Part shown: positions 22,232 to 32,689 of the stretch, one piece after another
Layout of the letters: every line of letters begins with the position of its first letter
Numbering within the stretch: the first letter of the stretch is position 1
NCBI GenBank assembly: GCA_928212115.1
Contig: CAKMRJ010003334.1
Span: 20,077,290 to 20,141,289, forward strand
From: Lactuca virosa
Lineage: Eukaryota > Streptophyta > Magnoliopsida > Asterales > Asteraceae
Length of the DNA stretch: 64,000 bases
Direction of reading: 5' to 3'
Program-made: the position numbers and the translations under genes
The notes under the pieces: generated by a model
Databases searched by the model: none
What the model was told of the DNA's origin: nothing
What the model saw: only the letters and a program-made list of their open reading frames with translations

Positions 22232-23012
22232 ATTAGTTTAAGCGAACTAGGAATAACGATTTATTTCTAGACTTAAACTTAGAATGCTAAGTGATGATCG
22301 ATAGGTGTGTGTCTAATAAATATTAGGTAATACACCTGAATGGACACAAGCACTAGCTAATTTAGGGAAAATGTCTAACATGCTTTTATGTGCTAAATGA
22401 ATTGTGATGTTTTATGATGCTTTCGTTTGGGCGGATCTATGGTCTGTTGTCGACCAGATCTGAAAATTTTACGTGTTCAGATTTCTAAACATTTAATTAC
22501 AGTATTAGGATTGGCATATAACTTTTCGTAGTAATTAGGAGGATTACACATCCGAACCTTCTCTATCTATATTCTCGTTTCGATACACCAAACGCTTGCT
22601 TGGGTGTATAGAATGTCATGATAAGGACTCATAGCATATTGAGAAAATTAAGGAAATGAGAAGGCTTACGATAGTAAATGATACCCATCGGAAGATATCG
22701 TAAGAGTGATATCTTGCCTTTAGAATGCATCTAATAAATAATGCGTCTAGTACGGGAGAAGTACACTTTCGATTAGCAGAAAGAAAGATTTTTGGTATAA
22801 TCCATGAAGTTATCCCATCGTCTGACATTTCCATCACCAACCGAGTTGAAGCAAAATTTATGATTGAAGATACGCATGGAAGAAGTCCTAATAGAGTCTA
22901 GGAAAAAATATAAGATTGTTTGGACACATTTGTATCTGTTAATTTTTTTTTTGTGATAATGACTTGGAGAACTGCGAGACAATACTTGGGACGAGTATGA
23001 GTAGGTGTGAAA

Positions 23013-23034
23013 GGTAGTAGAGGCCTATACTACC
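23013..23034 (+). other. C1 leader hairpin with palindromic loop AGGCCT
   Basis: GGTAGTA (23013-23019) and TACTACC (23028-23034) pair perfectly. The 8-nt loop GAGGCCTA carries the self-complementary hexamer AGGCCT. It resembles a retroviral dimerisation hairpin. The family A and C2 copies have loops GGGCCC and AGATCT. Confidence 0.7.
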
Positions 23035-23748
23035 GAAAGCACAGGACTCGCACTTAGATCAGGGAAATTCACAGGGTTACCAAGAAGCTAGTAATTGATT
23101 CCGTTTTGTTTATGTATGTCTTTACCATTGTTTCAGTAATGTCTAAGAAGATGATTGTTATTCCGACCCTAGTGGTCTTTTGAAATTGAGTCCGACTAAG
23201 ATAAGTATGTTACATGGTTCAGAGAACCAAGTTCGATGTAGCATCTGAATTAAGCTAGAGAGTTGAACTGAAAGATAATCGAAACGATCAATAGAAGTAT
23301 CACGATTGTTGTAAGAGCTTGTAGCTTGAAGTGCTACATGCTAGAATGTGATTATATCACATTAGAGCATGAAGGAAGTTGTCTTCAAGTCTGGAATTGG
23401 ACTCTAAAATACCTGAGTCTAAGTGTTGCATCATATGATGAGAGGTCATTACAAAATGACCCATCGGTCTATTATGGTAATCGAAGGAAAGAAATTATCT
23501 TAAGTTTGTTAAGAAGAATAATGAGTCTCCAATAAGTATCGAGATTGTGACTTAAAGGTCACGATTAAAAGTCCAACATGAGATAGAGAGCGGGTGCAAG
23601 ACCGAGCACCGTATGTAATAAGAAGTCCAAGAGATAGATATTTATTCGAAGGAACATTGAAGTTACGATTATTACCTAGGATTAAGAGATAACGTATGGA
23701 GTCATTATACAAGCCCTATTTTGTTGATGATTTCGGGACGTAATCATC

Positions 23749-23763
23749 CTAAGGGGGAGATAA
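23749..23763 (+). other. C1 polypurine tract
   Basis: TAAGGGGGAGATAA directly precedes the 3' LTR. The reverse complement of the same tract is at 52972-52985 in copy C2. Confidence 0.8.
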
Positions 23764-24535
23764 TGGTAACGCTCGCAGATTCGGGCTAGTCAATTTAGAG
23801 ACAATGAGCATCAAAAATGAATTTTTAATGGAATATTATTTAGAATAAATAGTATTAACCAAGTTATAGTATATGTCACAAAGTTTCCGTACATACAAAG
23901 AACGCCGAAATCCGAGTTATAACGAAAAAGTTATGACCTGTCGAAGTTTTACGGCAAAACCGACACGACACCGGGAATTGTAAAAAATGAATTTTTGATA
24001 AACTACTTTTTAGCATTATATATTCAAATGAAAGTTGTAGTATATGTTAAACCAATAGCATGCATAAAAAGAACGTCAAAATCTGACTTCGTATGAGGAA
24101 GTTATGATTTTTCTAAGATTTCGCATAACAGTATACAACCCGGAATTCGAATATTAGATCAACCAATTCTGAGCTGACTTAACCTAAATGAGAATCGAAG
24201 GTCTCGTTAATAGTAGCTCAATGTTAAAAAGACTGCCGAAAACGGACGTCGGATGAAGAAGTTATGAATTTTAAACAGACTTTTCCTGTCCCGACCTGTT
24301 AAAAATATAACTTTAAAAATAAAGTCAAAATTAGCCAATGGAGTCTAAACTAAAGTTGTAGAGTACAGTCCCACCTACGCATGGATATAAAGAATGTCAA
24401 AAACAGAGCTCATACGCAAAAGTTACGGATTTTAGAAGATAATTAGTTTTTAGAGTAACCAGCGAGTGACACGTGGCACAATCTGAGCCGCACCTTCTTC
24501 CCCACGCTTTGCATGAGATCACGACATGTAGCACA

Positions 24536-24645
24536 TTACGCCCAGCGTAATTTTAAGTACGCTTAGCGTAACCCTTAAAAACCCATTACACTCAGCGTAA
24601 TTTTTTAGTACGCTCAGCGTAATCGGCGCTGCCAGCCTATAAATA
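24536..24645 (+). promoter_or_regulatory. C1 3' LTR promoter: palindromic boxes and TATA box
   Basis: Four copies of a TTACGCYYAGCGTAA-type palindrome (24536-24622), with TATAAATA 16 bp further on. Confidence 0.6.
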
Positions 24646-25488
24646 GAGGCGTTATTCCTCATTTTTCTTCACACCTTTTCTCAACTTCTCTCCCAAATAC
24701 CCCCAAAGCCTCAAGGCTTTTCTCTAGCCTTTCTTAGCAGTTAGTAGCGAGTCCTGGAGCGCCACAAGGCCCCGAGAAGAAGAGCTTTTGGCTCAGAAGT
24801 TCTGCCTGCGTAGAGCCCGGTTCTTCGCTAAACTCCAATATAAGTGAGTTATGCCTACCCTACTTTAAATATAGCTTATGTTTAAATATAATATCGTTAT
24901 TATGAACCTATAAATAAGATTTATCAATGATTCAAATTCGTTATACTGATTGATCTACTTACAGGGATGATGTGTAGGCTGTGATTTAGTGAGGTGTTTA
25001 AAGTGGGATTTCCAAACAGTATACTTCGTATACCAAACAGACCCTACCTCCGATATGATCCTACCTGGTTGTTCCTTACTTGATAGATAATGAAGGTAGA
25101 ATTTGAGTTAATGATGAATCTAGACTAATAATTAGTCGCAATAAAGATTACACTAAAACTTAGCGATAATAATGCTAGGTTTCATCGAAGTAAAATAGAA
25201 TCGTTAGAAGCGAAGCGCTGCGCGAGTTTGGAATCATCACTTTAACAAGTGAGTGCATAGTCCCTTTCATGAACATGATTTTAATACAAGTATTGATTGA
25301 AGTATTAAATATATGTTTATGTGTGAAATATTTGATGTTGCCTGAAATACGTTTTAAAGAACATACCTGATTATATATGATGATTTAGGATAAAGAGTAA
25401 ACCTAAATTAATTATGGGGAATATTGGGTAGTATCTTCTTATGAGTACGAGTGAGTTATACACAGAGAATAGAACTTAAATATATGTC

Positions 25489-25825
25489 ATTGATCCGGGA
25501 GCATGGATTAGACATAGTCATTGTCCCTAGTCCGAGAGTATGGATTGGACACAGTCAATTGTCATTAATCCAAGAGTACGGATTAAGACATAGTCAGTTG
25601 TCATTAATCCAGGAGTATGGATTAAAACATAGCCAGTTGTCCTTAGTCCGGGAGTATGGATAGGACATAGTTATTTGACATTAATCCGGGAGTATGGATT
25701 TAGACATTTGTCCCTAGTCCGAGAGTATGGAATGGGCACAGTTATTGATCCGAGAGCATGAATTAGATCTGGAAGTATGGATTAAGTAAAGAGATAAATT
25801 TTAAGGTCCGAGAGTATGGATAGTG
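25489..25825. repeat. Minisatellite in C1 3' LTR
   Basis: The same GAGTATGGATT units as at 21390-21727. Confidence 0.9.
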
Positions 25826-25860
25826 ACATTGTGAGGATCGACGGGGTGGGGTAAGAGTTG

Positions 25861-25862
<2 letters not shown>

Positions 25863-25927
<65 letters not shown>
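25863..25927. repeat. (TA)n microsatellite in C1 3' LTR
   Basis: TA run, allelic in position with 21759-21818. Confidence 0.95.
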
Positions 25928-25929
<2 letters not shown>

Positions 25930-26307
25930 CATGAGTTCTAAAATATATATGATATAACATTGTGGGATTGAAATCCCTATGTACTCACCAGGTTTCCCAA
26001 CCTGACCCACTCAATTTATTTATATCACAGGTGTCGATACGAAGCTACATTACACTAAGAGACTAAGGATATGTAGATCACTAGTGTAAATTAATGTAAG
26101 GTATGTTTATTCTTATGTTTCTGTATTAACGATGACATCGCAATGTTTTAAAAACGAATAAAATACATTTCTTCGAAAATGCTTTGATAATATATTTATC
26201 ATGTTTTTCTGGGAACAAATTCCGCAACATATTTCTTTAAAAGATACTCTGATTTTCCAAATAAAGCATAAATAAATCGGTCTTTTCTGGCCGTAAAAAT
26301 GGGGATG

Positions 26308-27063
26308 AAGACAGTCGGGTGCAAATGGATCTTCAAGAAGAAGACTGACATGGATGGGAAAGTACACACATATAAGGCACGACTGGTTGCGAAGGGCTTT
26401 ACTCAAACTCCGGGAGTTGACTATGATGAGACCTTCTCACCAGTAGCGAAGATTAAATCTATAAGGGTTATGTTGGCCATAGCTGCATTTCATGATTATG
26501 AAATATGGCAAATGGATGTCAAAACCGCTTTCCTTAATGGAAAGTTGGCTGAAGATGTTTACATGAGTCAGCCAGAGGGTTTTGTCAATGAAAAGTACCC
26601 TAATAGAGTGTGTAAGATTGAGAAATCCATTTATGGATTGAAGCAAGCATCTCGCAGATGGAATCTTTGTTTTGATGAGAAAGTCAAAGAGTTTGGATTT
26701 TCGAGAAGCAAGGATGAGTCCTATGTATATGTCAAAGCTAGTGGGAGTATAGTGAGCTTTCTGGTATTGTATGTAGATGACATACTGCTCATAGGAAACG
26801 ACCTCCCAACCTTGCAGGAGGTTAATTCCTGGCTTGGGAAGTGTTTCGCTATGAAGGATCTCAGAGAAGCTGCCTATATCCTAGGGATAAGGATGTTGAG
26901 AAACAGAAGTAAAAGACTAATAGGACTTAGTCAAAGTACATACTTGGACACGGTGTTAAAACGTTTTAGCATGGAGAACTCCAAGAAAGGTGACTTACCT
27001 ATCCAAGGCAATGCCAAACTGAGTAAGACTCAGAGTCCGAGTATAGAGGCTGAAATAGCATAA
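26308..27063 (+). pseudogene. Copia pol, part 3: reverse transcriptase
   Basis: The Copia frame resumes at the RT N-terminus (KTVGCKWIFKKKTDMDGK). RT blocks in order are YKARLVAKGFTQ, QMDVKTAFLNG, YGLKQASRRW and the catalytic YVDDILL, then LGIRMLRNR. This enzyme copies element RNA into DNA. The frame ends at TAA 27061-27063. An ATG at 26299 belongs to the inserted LTR, so the frame starting there is a chance fusion and not a Copia start. Confidence 0.92.
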
Positions 27064-27763
27064 ATGAGTCATATACCATATGCTTTCGCAGTTGGTGCGA
27101 TCATGTATGCTATGACTTGTACTCGCCCCTGATGTGGCCTTTGCTTTGAGCATGGTCAGCAAATATCAAGGGAATCCTGGTAAAGCTCATTAGATTACAG
27201 TTAAGAACATTCTTAAGTACCTACGGAGGACTAAGGACTGGGTCCGTACCCTTGCTAGGAGTGATGACTTGAGAGTGACAGGGTATAGCGACGCGAGTTT
27301 CCAAACTAACAGAGATAATTTATGCTCTCAGTCGGGCTGGGTGTTTACCCTGAATGGAGGAGCAGTAACATGGAAAAGTTCAAAGCAGGAGATTGTAGCT
27401 GATTCAACATGTGAATCAGAGTACATAGCAGAAAGCGAAGCATCGAAGGAGGCGATATGGTTGAAAAACTTCATCGGAGACCTTGGAGTCATTCCATCCA
27501 TAAACGAGCCTATGGAGATTTTCTGCAATAATAAAGGGGTGGTTTCCTTAACCAAGGAACCGAGAGATCATGGTAGATCCAGGCATATCGACAGAAAGTA
27601 CCACTTCATAAGACATCAAGTAGAAGAATGACACCTCGTGGTAAAGGGAATATCGTCAGAGGACAACCCAGAAGATCCCCTTACAAAGGGACTGACTAGG
27701 GTTAAGCACTTGCAGCATGCAAGGAGCATTGGGCTAACGAACGATATTAGTTTTAGTAATTAG
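27064..27763 (+). pseudogene. Copia pol, part 4: RNase H and polyprotein end
   Basis: After the stop at 27061 the frame continues to a run of four C at 27126-27129, where an extra base shifts the frame. In the new frame there is a TAG at 27191-27193 (Trp expected), then a clear RNase H: YSDAS, GWVFTLNGGAVTWKSSKQ, ESEYIAESEA and the C-terminal DPLTKGL block. A TGA at 27629-27631 breaks it 44 codons before the natural end TAG at 27761-27763. All Copia pol domains are present across the three fragments, but at least six lesions plus two insertions make it non-functional. Confidence 0.9.
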
Positions 27764-28613
27764 ATAAATCAAAAGTTGTAATAGCTAAATTGTAATTGAC
27801 ATTTGATGATTGAATAAAAGGAGTCTTATTTATAAGTAAAGTTACTGTCATGTGTCAATTATTTACTATTATTTCACTTTGCATGTTTTGACTTCCAGAA
27901 TAATAAAATTAAAATTATTATTATTATTCAAACTATCCACAGTCGAATTGTGTAAAGTGTTTGTCTTGATAAGAATCCGCACTAAGGCCAATTGTAGAGT
28001 AAAATGTTTTCTACTCTTGTACATTTGAAATTTGTGAGTTGTGATGTTTTGGATAAAACAAAGACCAACTAAGGCCAATTGTGTGAAGTCTTTGTCTTGA
28101 TAAGAATCCGCACTAACTCTTGAATATTTGCTTTGTCAAGGAATGGTTCTTGACAAGAGAATCTTATATGTCAAGAGGTAAGTGGGAGTCTTAAAGATCT
28201 TCAAAAGTCTCAAGAACTAATCAAGGGTATTGTTTATCACTAGCACACGACTTGAGGTTTATAACCTATCGTGTTGACATATTCTTGTTTCTGTGCCCAT
28301 TCCAGTTAAAGTTGACTATGCATGTGAGTTCTATGAGTTCTCAATTGTTTGCATAATAACCTGGAAGCAGTGGTAGGCCTTGTGCTGCCAGGTGGAAAGA
28401 AATTAAGATTGAACAAGTTCAGTCCATATGAGTTTGGATTTGTCACTAACCTTATATTGTGATTATGGTTTTGACAAATTCACATGGATAGGAACACATA
28501 CACCATAAAAATCTAAGTATCATAAGGTTTCTCTCCGATTCATGAAAATGATGGTGAGGAAATGCTTTCACTAAATAGATTTTAAATAGTTAGCAATTGT
28601 GATATTTGCATTT

Positions 28614-28664
28614 CTCAAATTCAATTTTGATTACGGCATCCCTTTTCATAATTCGAATTGTGAG
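28614..28664 (+). other. 3' noncoding hairpin U1
   Basis: CTCA, AATTC and AATT (28614-28626) pair with AATT, GAATT and TGAG (28650-28664) with two single-base bulges. The loop TTGATTACGGCATCCCTTTT is the same class as L4. Confidence 0.6.
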
Positions 28665-28675
28665 CAATGGCAAAG

Positions 28676-28721
28676 GTCTAAACATTATGATTACGACATC
28701 CCTCTTCATAATTGTTTAGAC
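28676..28721 (+). other. 3' noncoding hairpin U2
   Basis: GTCTAAACATTATGA (28676-28690) pairs with TCATAA and TGTTTAGAC (28706-28721) over 15 bp with one bulge. Loop TTACGACATCCCTCT. Confidence 0.7.
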
Positions 28722-29166
28722 ATATATGTGAGCTATCTAAGGAAAGGCATATGATTTTGGGAAGCTTAGATAAAGTTTTATCGAAGCATCTCGTATCAGA
28801 AATCTGAACTTTGGTAAGAAAGTCAATAAGTATTGATTTCTAGAAGTCCAGCTGATTTCTGGATACATGTCAAAGCTAGTGGGAGCATACGTGTTATGCT
28901 AATAATTATCATGTTAGTGGGAGCATGATTATCATGTTAAGTATTGCAAGTTAGCAATGTTAATTATAGAAAACAAAAGTTTCAATTTGCAAAGTTGCAG
29001 GATTTGAAAAGTTATTTTGCTATAATTAAGGGAGAGGAAATTATACTTCATCCCAATTCTAAAAGCTTAGATTGAGATTTTAATCAAATTTAGTCAAGTA
29101 TATATATGAATGTTATGTTGGAATGGTTCAACATAATGAAATTCTATATATGAAAATATTAATTGC

Positions 29167-29224
29167 GTTCTCAATATTCGATTATGATTACGACATCCTT
29201 CTTCATAGTCCGAATTTTGAGAAC
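29167..29224 (+). other. 3' noncoding hairpin U3
   Basis: GTTCTCAATATTCG (29167-29180) pairs with CGAATTTTGAGAAC (29211-29224), with one mismatch. Pairing continues inward through ATTATGA/TCATAGT to a loop TTACGACATCCTTCT. Confidence 0.7.
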
Positions 29225-30808
29225 ATGGCTAATAGAAAACAACATAGCAAAGGATTGGTCTAGGGTCATGTGGTCTAGGATCATGTCTTTATGTGAGACA
29301 TTATGAATCGTATCCCATATGTTGTGGATATAGGATCGATTGCATATGCTATAATATTTCTATGTGTTCTGAATTTTCCAAATGCCTAGGGCATTAAGAG
29401 GGAAAAAGGACCAGAACTGTAAATGACTAAAATGATTAAGCAATTGTCGAGGACAATCTGAGGCTTACCAAAGATTGGTTACTCATGGACAGTTGGAAGT
29501 ATAGTGTTAATTTTGGAAGGACCATATTGACATATTCTGAAAAGAGGCAACTCTTGTTTAGAAGTGATAGTCAAAATGGGAATATGGAAATGTTTCCATA
29601 GGTGGAAGTTATTCTTTAAATCTGTGTGAGATTAGGAAACTTAATGCAAGAAGGATGTTCAAAGGAATGTACTTTTAATGTGAGACTTCATTTCCATGGA
29701 ATTTCTCTCCATTGGAATACTTTGTAATGTCTGTTGCCAAACCTTTGTGACTTTTGTGCATAGTCATTACAAGAGGATCATTGCATATAAGTTTAGAATC
29801 TAACAGATTATAGTAAATTACAAGAATTTGGTGTTCTTACATTTATGATAAGGATTTGGAATTGTGAAATGAGTATCATTGAAATGTTTTTCAATTGATC
29901 TATTTCAAAAAGTAAAGACCATAGAAAAACATAGTGTGCATGCTTGGAGCATGGCATAACTATTGTTTTAATTCAAGTATTAAGTTGATAAATCAAAACA
30001 TTATACAATGAATAATGAGTAATCAATATGACTCAAAAGTGTTTGGGCCATATAGGATTAGTATTATTCTTGTGTTTCACTTTGCATGTTTTGACTTCCC
30101 GAATAACTAGGTTATTCAAACCATCCACAGTCGATCATACTTTGGAAGTAGGTATTGAGGCAAGACTGTCATGAATGGGTATGTAGTATGTCTAGATGTT
30201 TTAGACATAGCTGCAGTATTCATGAGTGCTCCTGGAATAAGATTCGAGTATTGGATTAAACCCACGCTCATTTGAATCACTTCATGGATTTTATCACGAG
30301 TGATCATGAGACGATAATATCTTATATTCTTCAAACGAAGATATATGAGTTGCAGTCTACAAGTCGGTTGCACATTGATAATGTGAAAACGCACCAGTAA
30401 CTTGGTTTTATAAAACACATTATTGTGTGTGATTTGATGAGTAAATAGAGCAAGCATATGAGTCGAAGTTTATCCATTTATTTTTCCCTTGGAGGGATAA
30501 AAGCGATATATGTGGGCCCCTCGATGATTTGGTGATGACAACCGTAAGTGCTCGGCCGGGCCTGTACTAATTTGATTTGTTCAATTAGTCAGTCGTCATA
30601 AATCGGAAATTGGGAAACAACAGATGGACAGAGAGAATTATTATAATCCATGTCTTAGTCCATATGATATCTAGAATGGAGGAATATATGATCCCTTATC
30701 TAATGGACATGTCATTGACTAGGTCGGAGTTCGACAACGACTTTTAAGAGCTACGATTGCTAGTCGGGTTTTGGAGTCGTACTTGCAATAATATTTTTAG
30801 ACTTATCC

Positions 30809-30819
30809 AAGTGGGAGAC
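30809..30819 (+). other. Copia polypurine tract
   Basis: AAGTGGGAGAC immediately before TGTTGGAT; identical to 658-668. Confidence 0.85.
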
Positions 30820-31592
30820 TGTTGGATTAGATGTCTAAGCCCATAAATATTATTGGTATGTACTTGACCTGAGAGTAGCATGGTCCATTTGGTTGCATAT
30901 CATCAGGACAATTTGTTAGGATGGATTCTTGAGAGAAGGTTATATATGATTTATATTAATATATTATAAGTTCTAATATATCAATATGAAATCATATATT
31001 TTAATTAGTATTGATCAAGAATTAATTTGGAATTAATTTAGTGATCAAGAGAGGCTAATTAAATCTATGGGGACTAATTATGGTAATTAGTTATATTTAT
31101 ATGTGTTGGGCTTATTATCCATGTTGGACCAAGTTTATGTATGGATACATAAAGAGTTGGGCCACATGAACCATGGATCACAATACCCATGGGTATGGAT
31201 TTGGGTTATACCCATGACCCTTGAAATCCCGCATATAAATACAAGCTTCATAACCTAAAAACACAACTTGTAGCTCTTGGAGTTCATGAGGTGTTTTTGG
31301 TGCATGTAGATTCTCTCTCTAGAGCCACCTTTGTCCTAGGTGAGTTGTGAACCATTTGAGGCATTTCATACTATTGGTGTTAAGCTCTTAAGGACAAATA
31401 CAACAAGGTTTCAAGCTACATAAAAGGTATGTCATCTTAACTAGTATTCTATATTATTTATGTCAATTGCATGCTAGTTATAGGCTTAATGCTTTGGAAA
31501 CACCATTACATGTATAATTAGAGAAAACATAGATCCAAGGCATTTAGGGTTGTATATGCACCATAGGATGTTGTAGTATACATAACCTAACA
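30820..31592 (+). mobile_element. Copia 3' LTR
   Basis: It starts TGTTGGATTAGATG and ends ACCTAACA (773 bp), preceded by a PPT. Donor-like AAAAG|GTATGT near 31427 matches 9322. It is followed directly by Ty3 integrase sequence. Confidence 0.88.
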
Positions 31593-32390
31593 CATACCAC
31601 CCTAGATTGATGGATAGAGTGAACAGACGATTCAGACGCTCGAAGATATGCTCAGGGCGTGTGTACCAGATTTTGGCGGGAGTTGGGATACTTATCTTCC
31701 ACTGGTCGAGTTCTCCTGTAACAACAGCTATCATGCCAGTATTGATGGACCACCTTTCGAGATTTTGTACGGAAGAAAGTGTAGGACCCCGATTTATTAG
31801 GGTGAGGTCGGACATCGATTCATAGGGAGTACTGAGGTAGTACTCAAGACCACTTAGTTGATACAACAAGTGTGTGACAGGTTGCGAGTCACTCAAAGTC
31901 GACAGAAGACTTATGTTGACCGGAGACGTTTGGATCTCAAGTTCCAGGTGGGAGATTTGGTGCTTTTGAAGGTGTCACCTTGGAAGGGTGTCATCCGATT
32001 TCGAAAGCGAGGGAAGCTAGGCCCCCGGTTTATCGGTCCCTTACGAGTTACCGTCCAGGTGGGCAAGGTTGCATACCGACTAGATGTTCCAGATGATCCC
32101 AGTCAGATCCACAACACTTTCCATGTCTCTTAGTTACGAAAGTGTTTAGTCTATGATTCTGTGGTGATTCCTTTCGATGACATTCAGGTCGATGAGCGCC
32201 TAAATATGTAGAGATGCCTATTGCGATTCTCGACAGAAAGACAAATACTATACGCAACAAAGTGGTAAACTGGTGAAGGTGCAATGGCAGCACCAGAAGG
32301 GTTCTGAGTAGACGTGGAAGCTGGAGGATGAGATGAGAGAGCATTACCTCGAGTTATTTGTGGTAACGGACTTCGAGGACAAAGTCTGAT
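31593..32390 (+). pseudogene. Ty3 family B pol 3' end: integrase C-terminus and chromodomain
   Basis: The fragment starts at the integrase block corresponding to TDGQSERT (about 31605-31650) and is broken by stops. The frame 31858-32133 is the integrase C-terminal barrel (VGDLVLLKVSPWKGVIRF, then GPRFIGPLRV and IHNTFHVS). The chromodomain that follows (DDIQVDERLN) carries stops and frameshifts. Chromodomains steer integration to marked chromatin. The 5' part of the element is missing; the Copia LTR abuts it. Confidence 0.87.
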
Positions 32391-32406
32391 TCAAGTGGGG
32401 GACAGT
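32391..32406 (+). other. Ty3 family B polypurine tract
   Basis: CAAGTGGGGGACAGT lies between the pol stop and the LTR start. Confidence 0.75.
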
Positions 32407-32630
32407 TGTAACACCCAGATCCCGAGGTACTTTATGCTTTCAATATTTTTGGCATTTTATGTTTTGTCATGACGTGGTGGAGGCACCACGACGTGGCAAG
32501 TCAATAAAGGTCCGCATGTTTCATTTAAGCCGCTATGGCGTTGCAGTATATGGCCACGACATAGCAGCTGGCAGATGGCAAACCCTATTTTCCGAGTTTT
32601 TCTCCCTATTTAAAGGAATGAGGAGGCTAT
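32407..32630 (+). mobile_element. Ty3 family B 3' LTR, left piece
   Basis: It starts TGTAACACCCAGATCCC. It contains the palindrome CCACGACGTGG (32486-32496) and TATTTAAA (32607-32614), then is interrupted by family A inside GCTAT. It continues at 41755. Confidence 0.85.
32486..32614 (+). promoter_or_regulatory. Family B LTR promoter: CCACGACGTGG box and TATA box
   Basis: A perfect palindrome with a single central base, one degenerate copy near 32552, and TATTTAAA at 32607-32614. Further copies occur downstream at 42515 and 42583. Confidence 0.5.
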
Positions 32631-32689
32631 TGTAACGCCCCGATTTTCAGGTATTGGTTCATGTAAGAATCTTCTTGGTTTCAAGGTCT

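Larger units (their letters stand above)
22218..23763 (+). mobile_element. C1 interior, non-coding
   Basis: 1546 bp without recognisable Gag or Pol sequence; the frames at 22616-23712 are short and unconserved. It aligns throughout with 52972-54497 (minus strand) of copy C2. The block around 22985-23050 (GTAGGTGTGAAAGGTAGTAG, then AAGCACAGGAC) matches the family A leader at 35115-35172, and TTTCAGTAATG at 23131 matches the family A acceptor-plus-ATG at 35266-35275, followed here by a short vestigial frame. It is best read as a family A-like interior that lost its genes but kept cis signals. Confidence 0.75.
19743..26307 (+). mobile_element. Family C1: complete non-autonomous Ty3-like LTR element
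   Basis: Two LTRs of about 2.5 kb flank a 1.55-kb interior with PBS and PPT but no retrotransposon protein domain. The left flank GTAAG (19738-19742) is the expected 5-bp duplication. On the right the LTR stops at GGGGATG instead of GGATGTCACA and the duplicated GT is missing, so about 7 bp at the junction were deleted. The two LTRs differ at roughly one base in twenty by eye. Its interior shares leader blocks with family A (see 22218). A second copy lies at 51542-56620 on the minus strand. Confidence 0.9.
23764..26307 (+). mobile_element. C1 3' LTR, 3' tip lost
   Basis: It starts TGGTAACGCTCG (one base longer than the TGTAACGCCCG of copy C2) and stops at GGGGATG, directly on Copia RT codons. 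It has the same internal order as the 5' LTR: palindromic boxes 24536-24622, TATAAATA 24638-24645, minisatellite 25489-25825, (TA)n 25863-25927. The frame at 25451-25663 reads through the minisatellite and is not a gene. Confidence 0.9.
27764..30808 (+). mobile_element. Copia 3' noncoding domain, about 3 kb
   Basis: Long noncoding stretch between pol and the PPT. It contains three hairpins of the TTACGRCATCC class (28614, 28676, 29167), two copies of a 'tttgtcttgataagaatccgc' unit (27960 and 28090), and a diverged direct repeat of about 65 bp at 27872-27945 and 30076-30135. The last 680 bp match window positions 1-657. AGTGGGAG strings recur at 28171, 28877 and 28917. Frames in this region are short and unrecognised. 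Confidence 0.7.

Noticed and set aside
26299..26307. ATG start for an independent RT gene
   Set aside because: The ATG lies in the terminal bases of the family C LTR. Copia homology begins only at 26308, and the upstream Copia frame stops at 19737 in the same protein block.
31486..31896. 136-codon minus-strand frame across a Copia LTR and Ty3 integrase
   Set aside because: It spans the junction of two elements on the antisense strand; chance.
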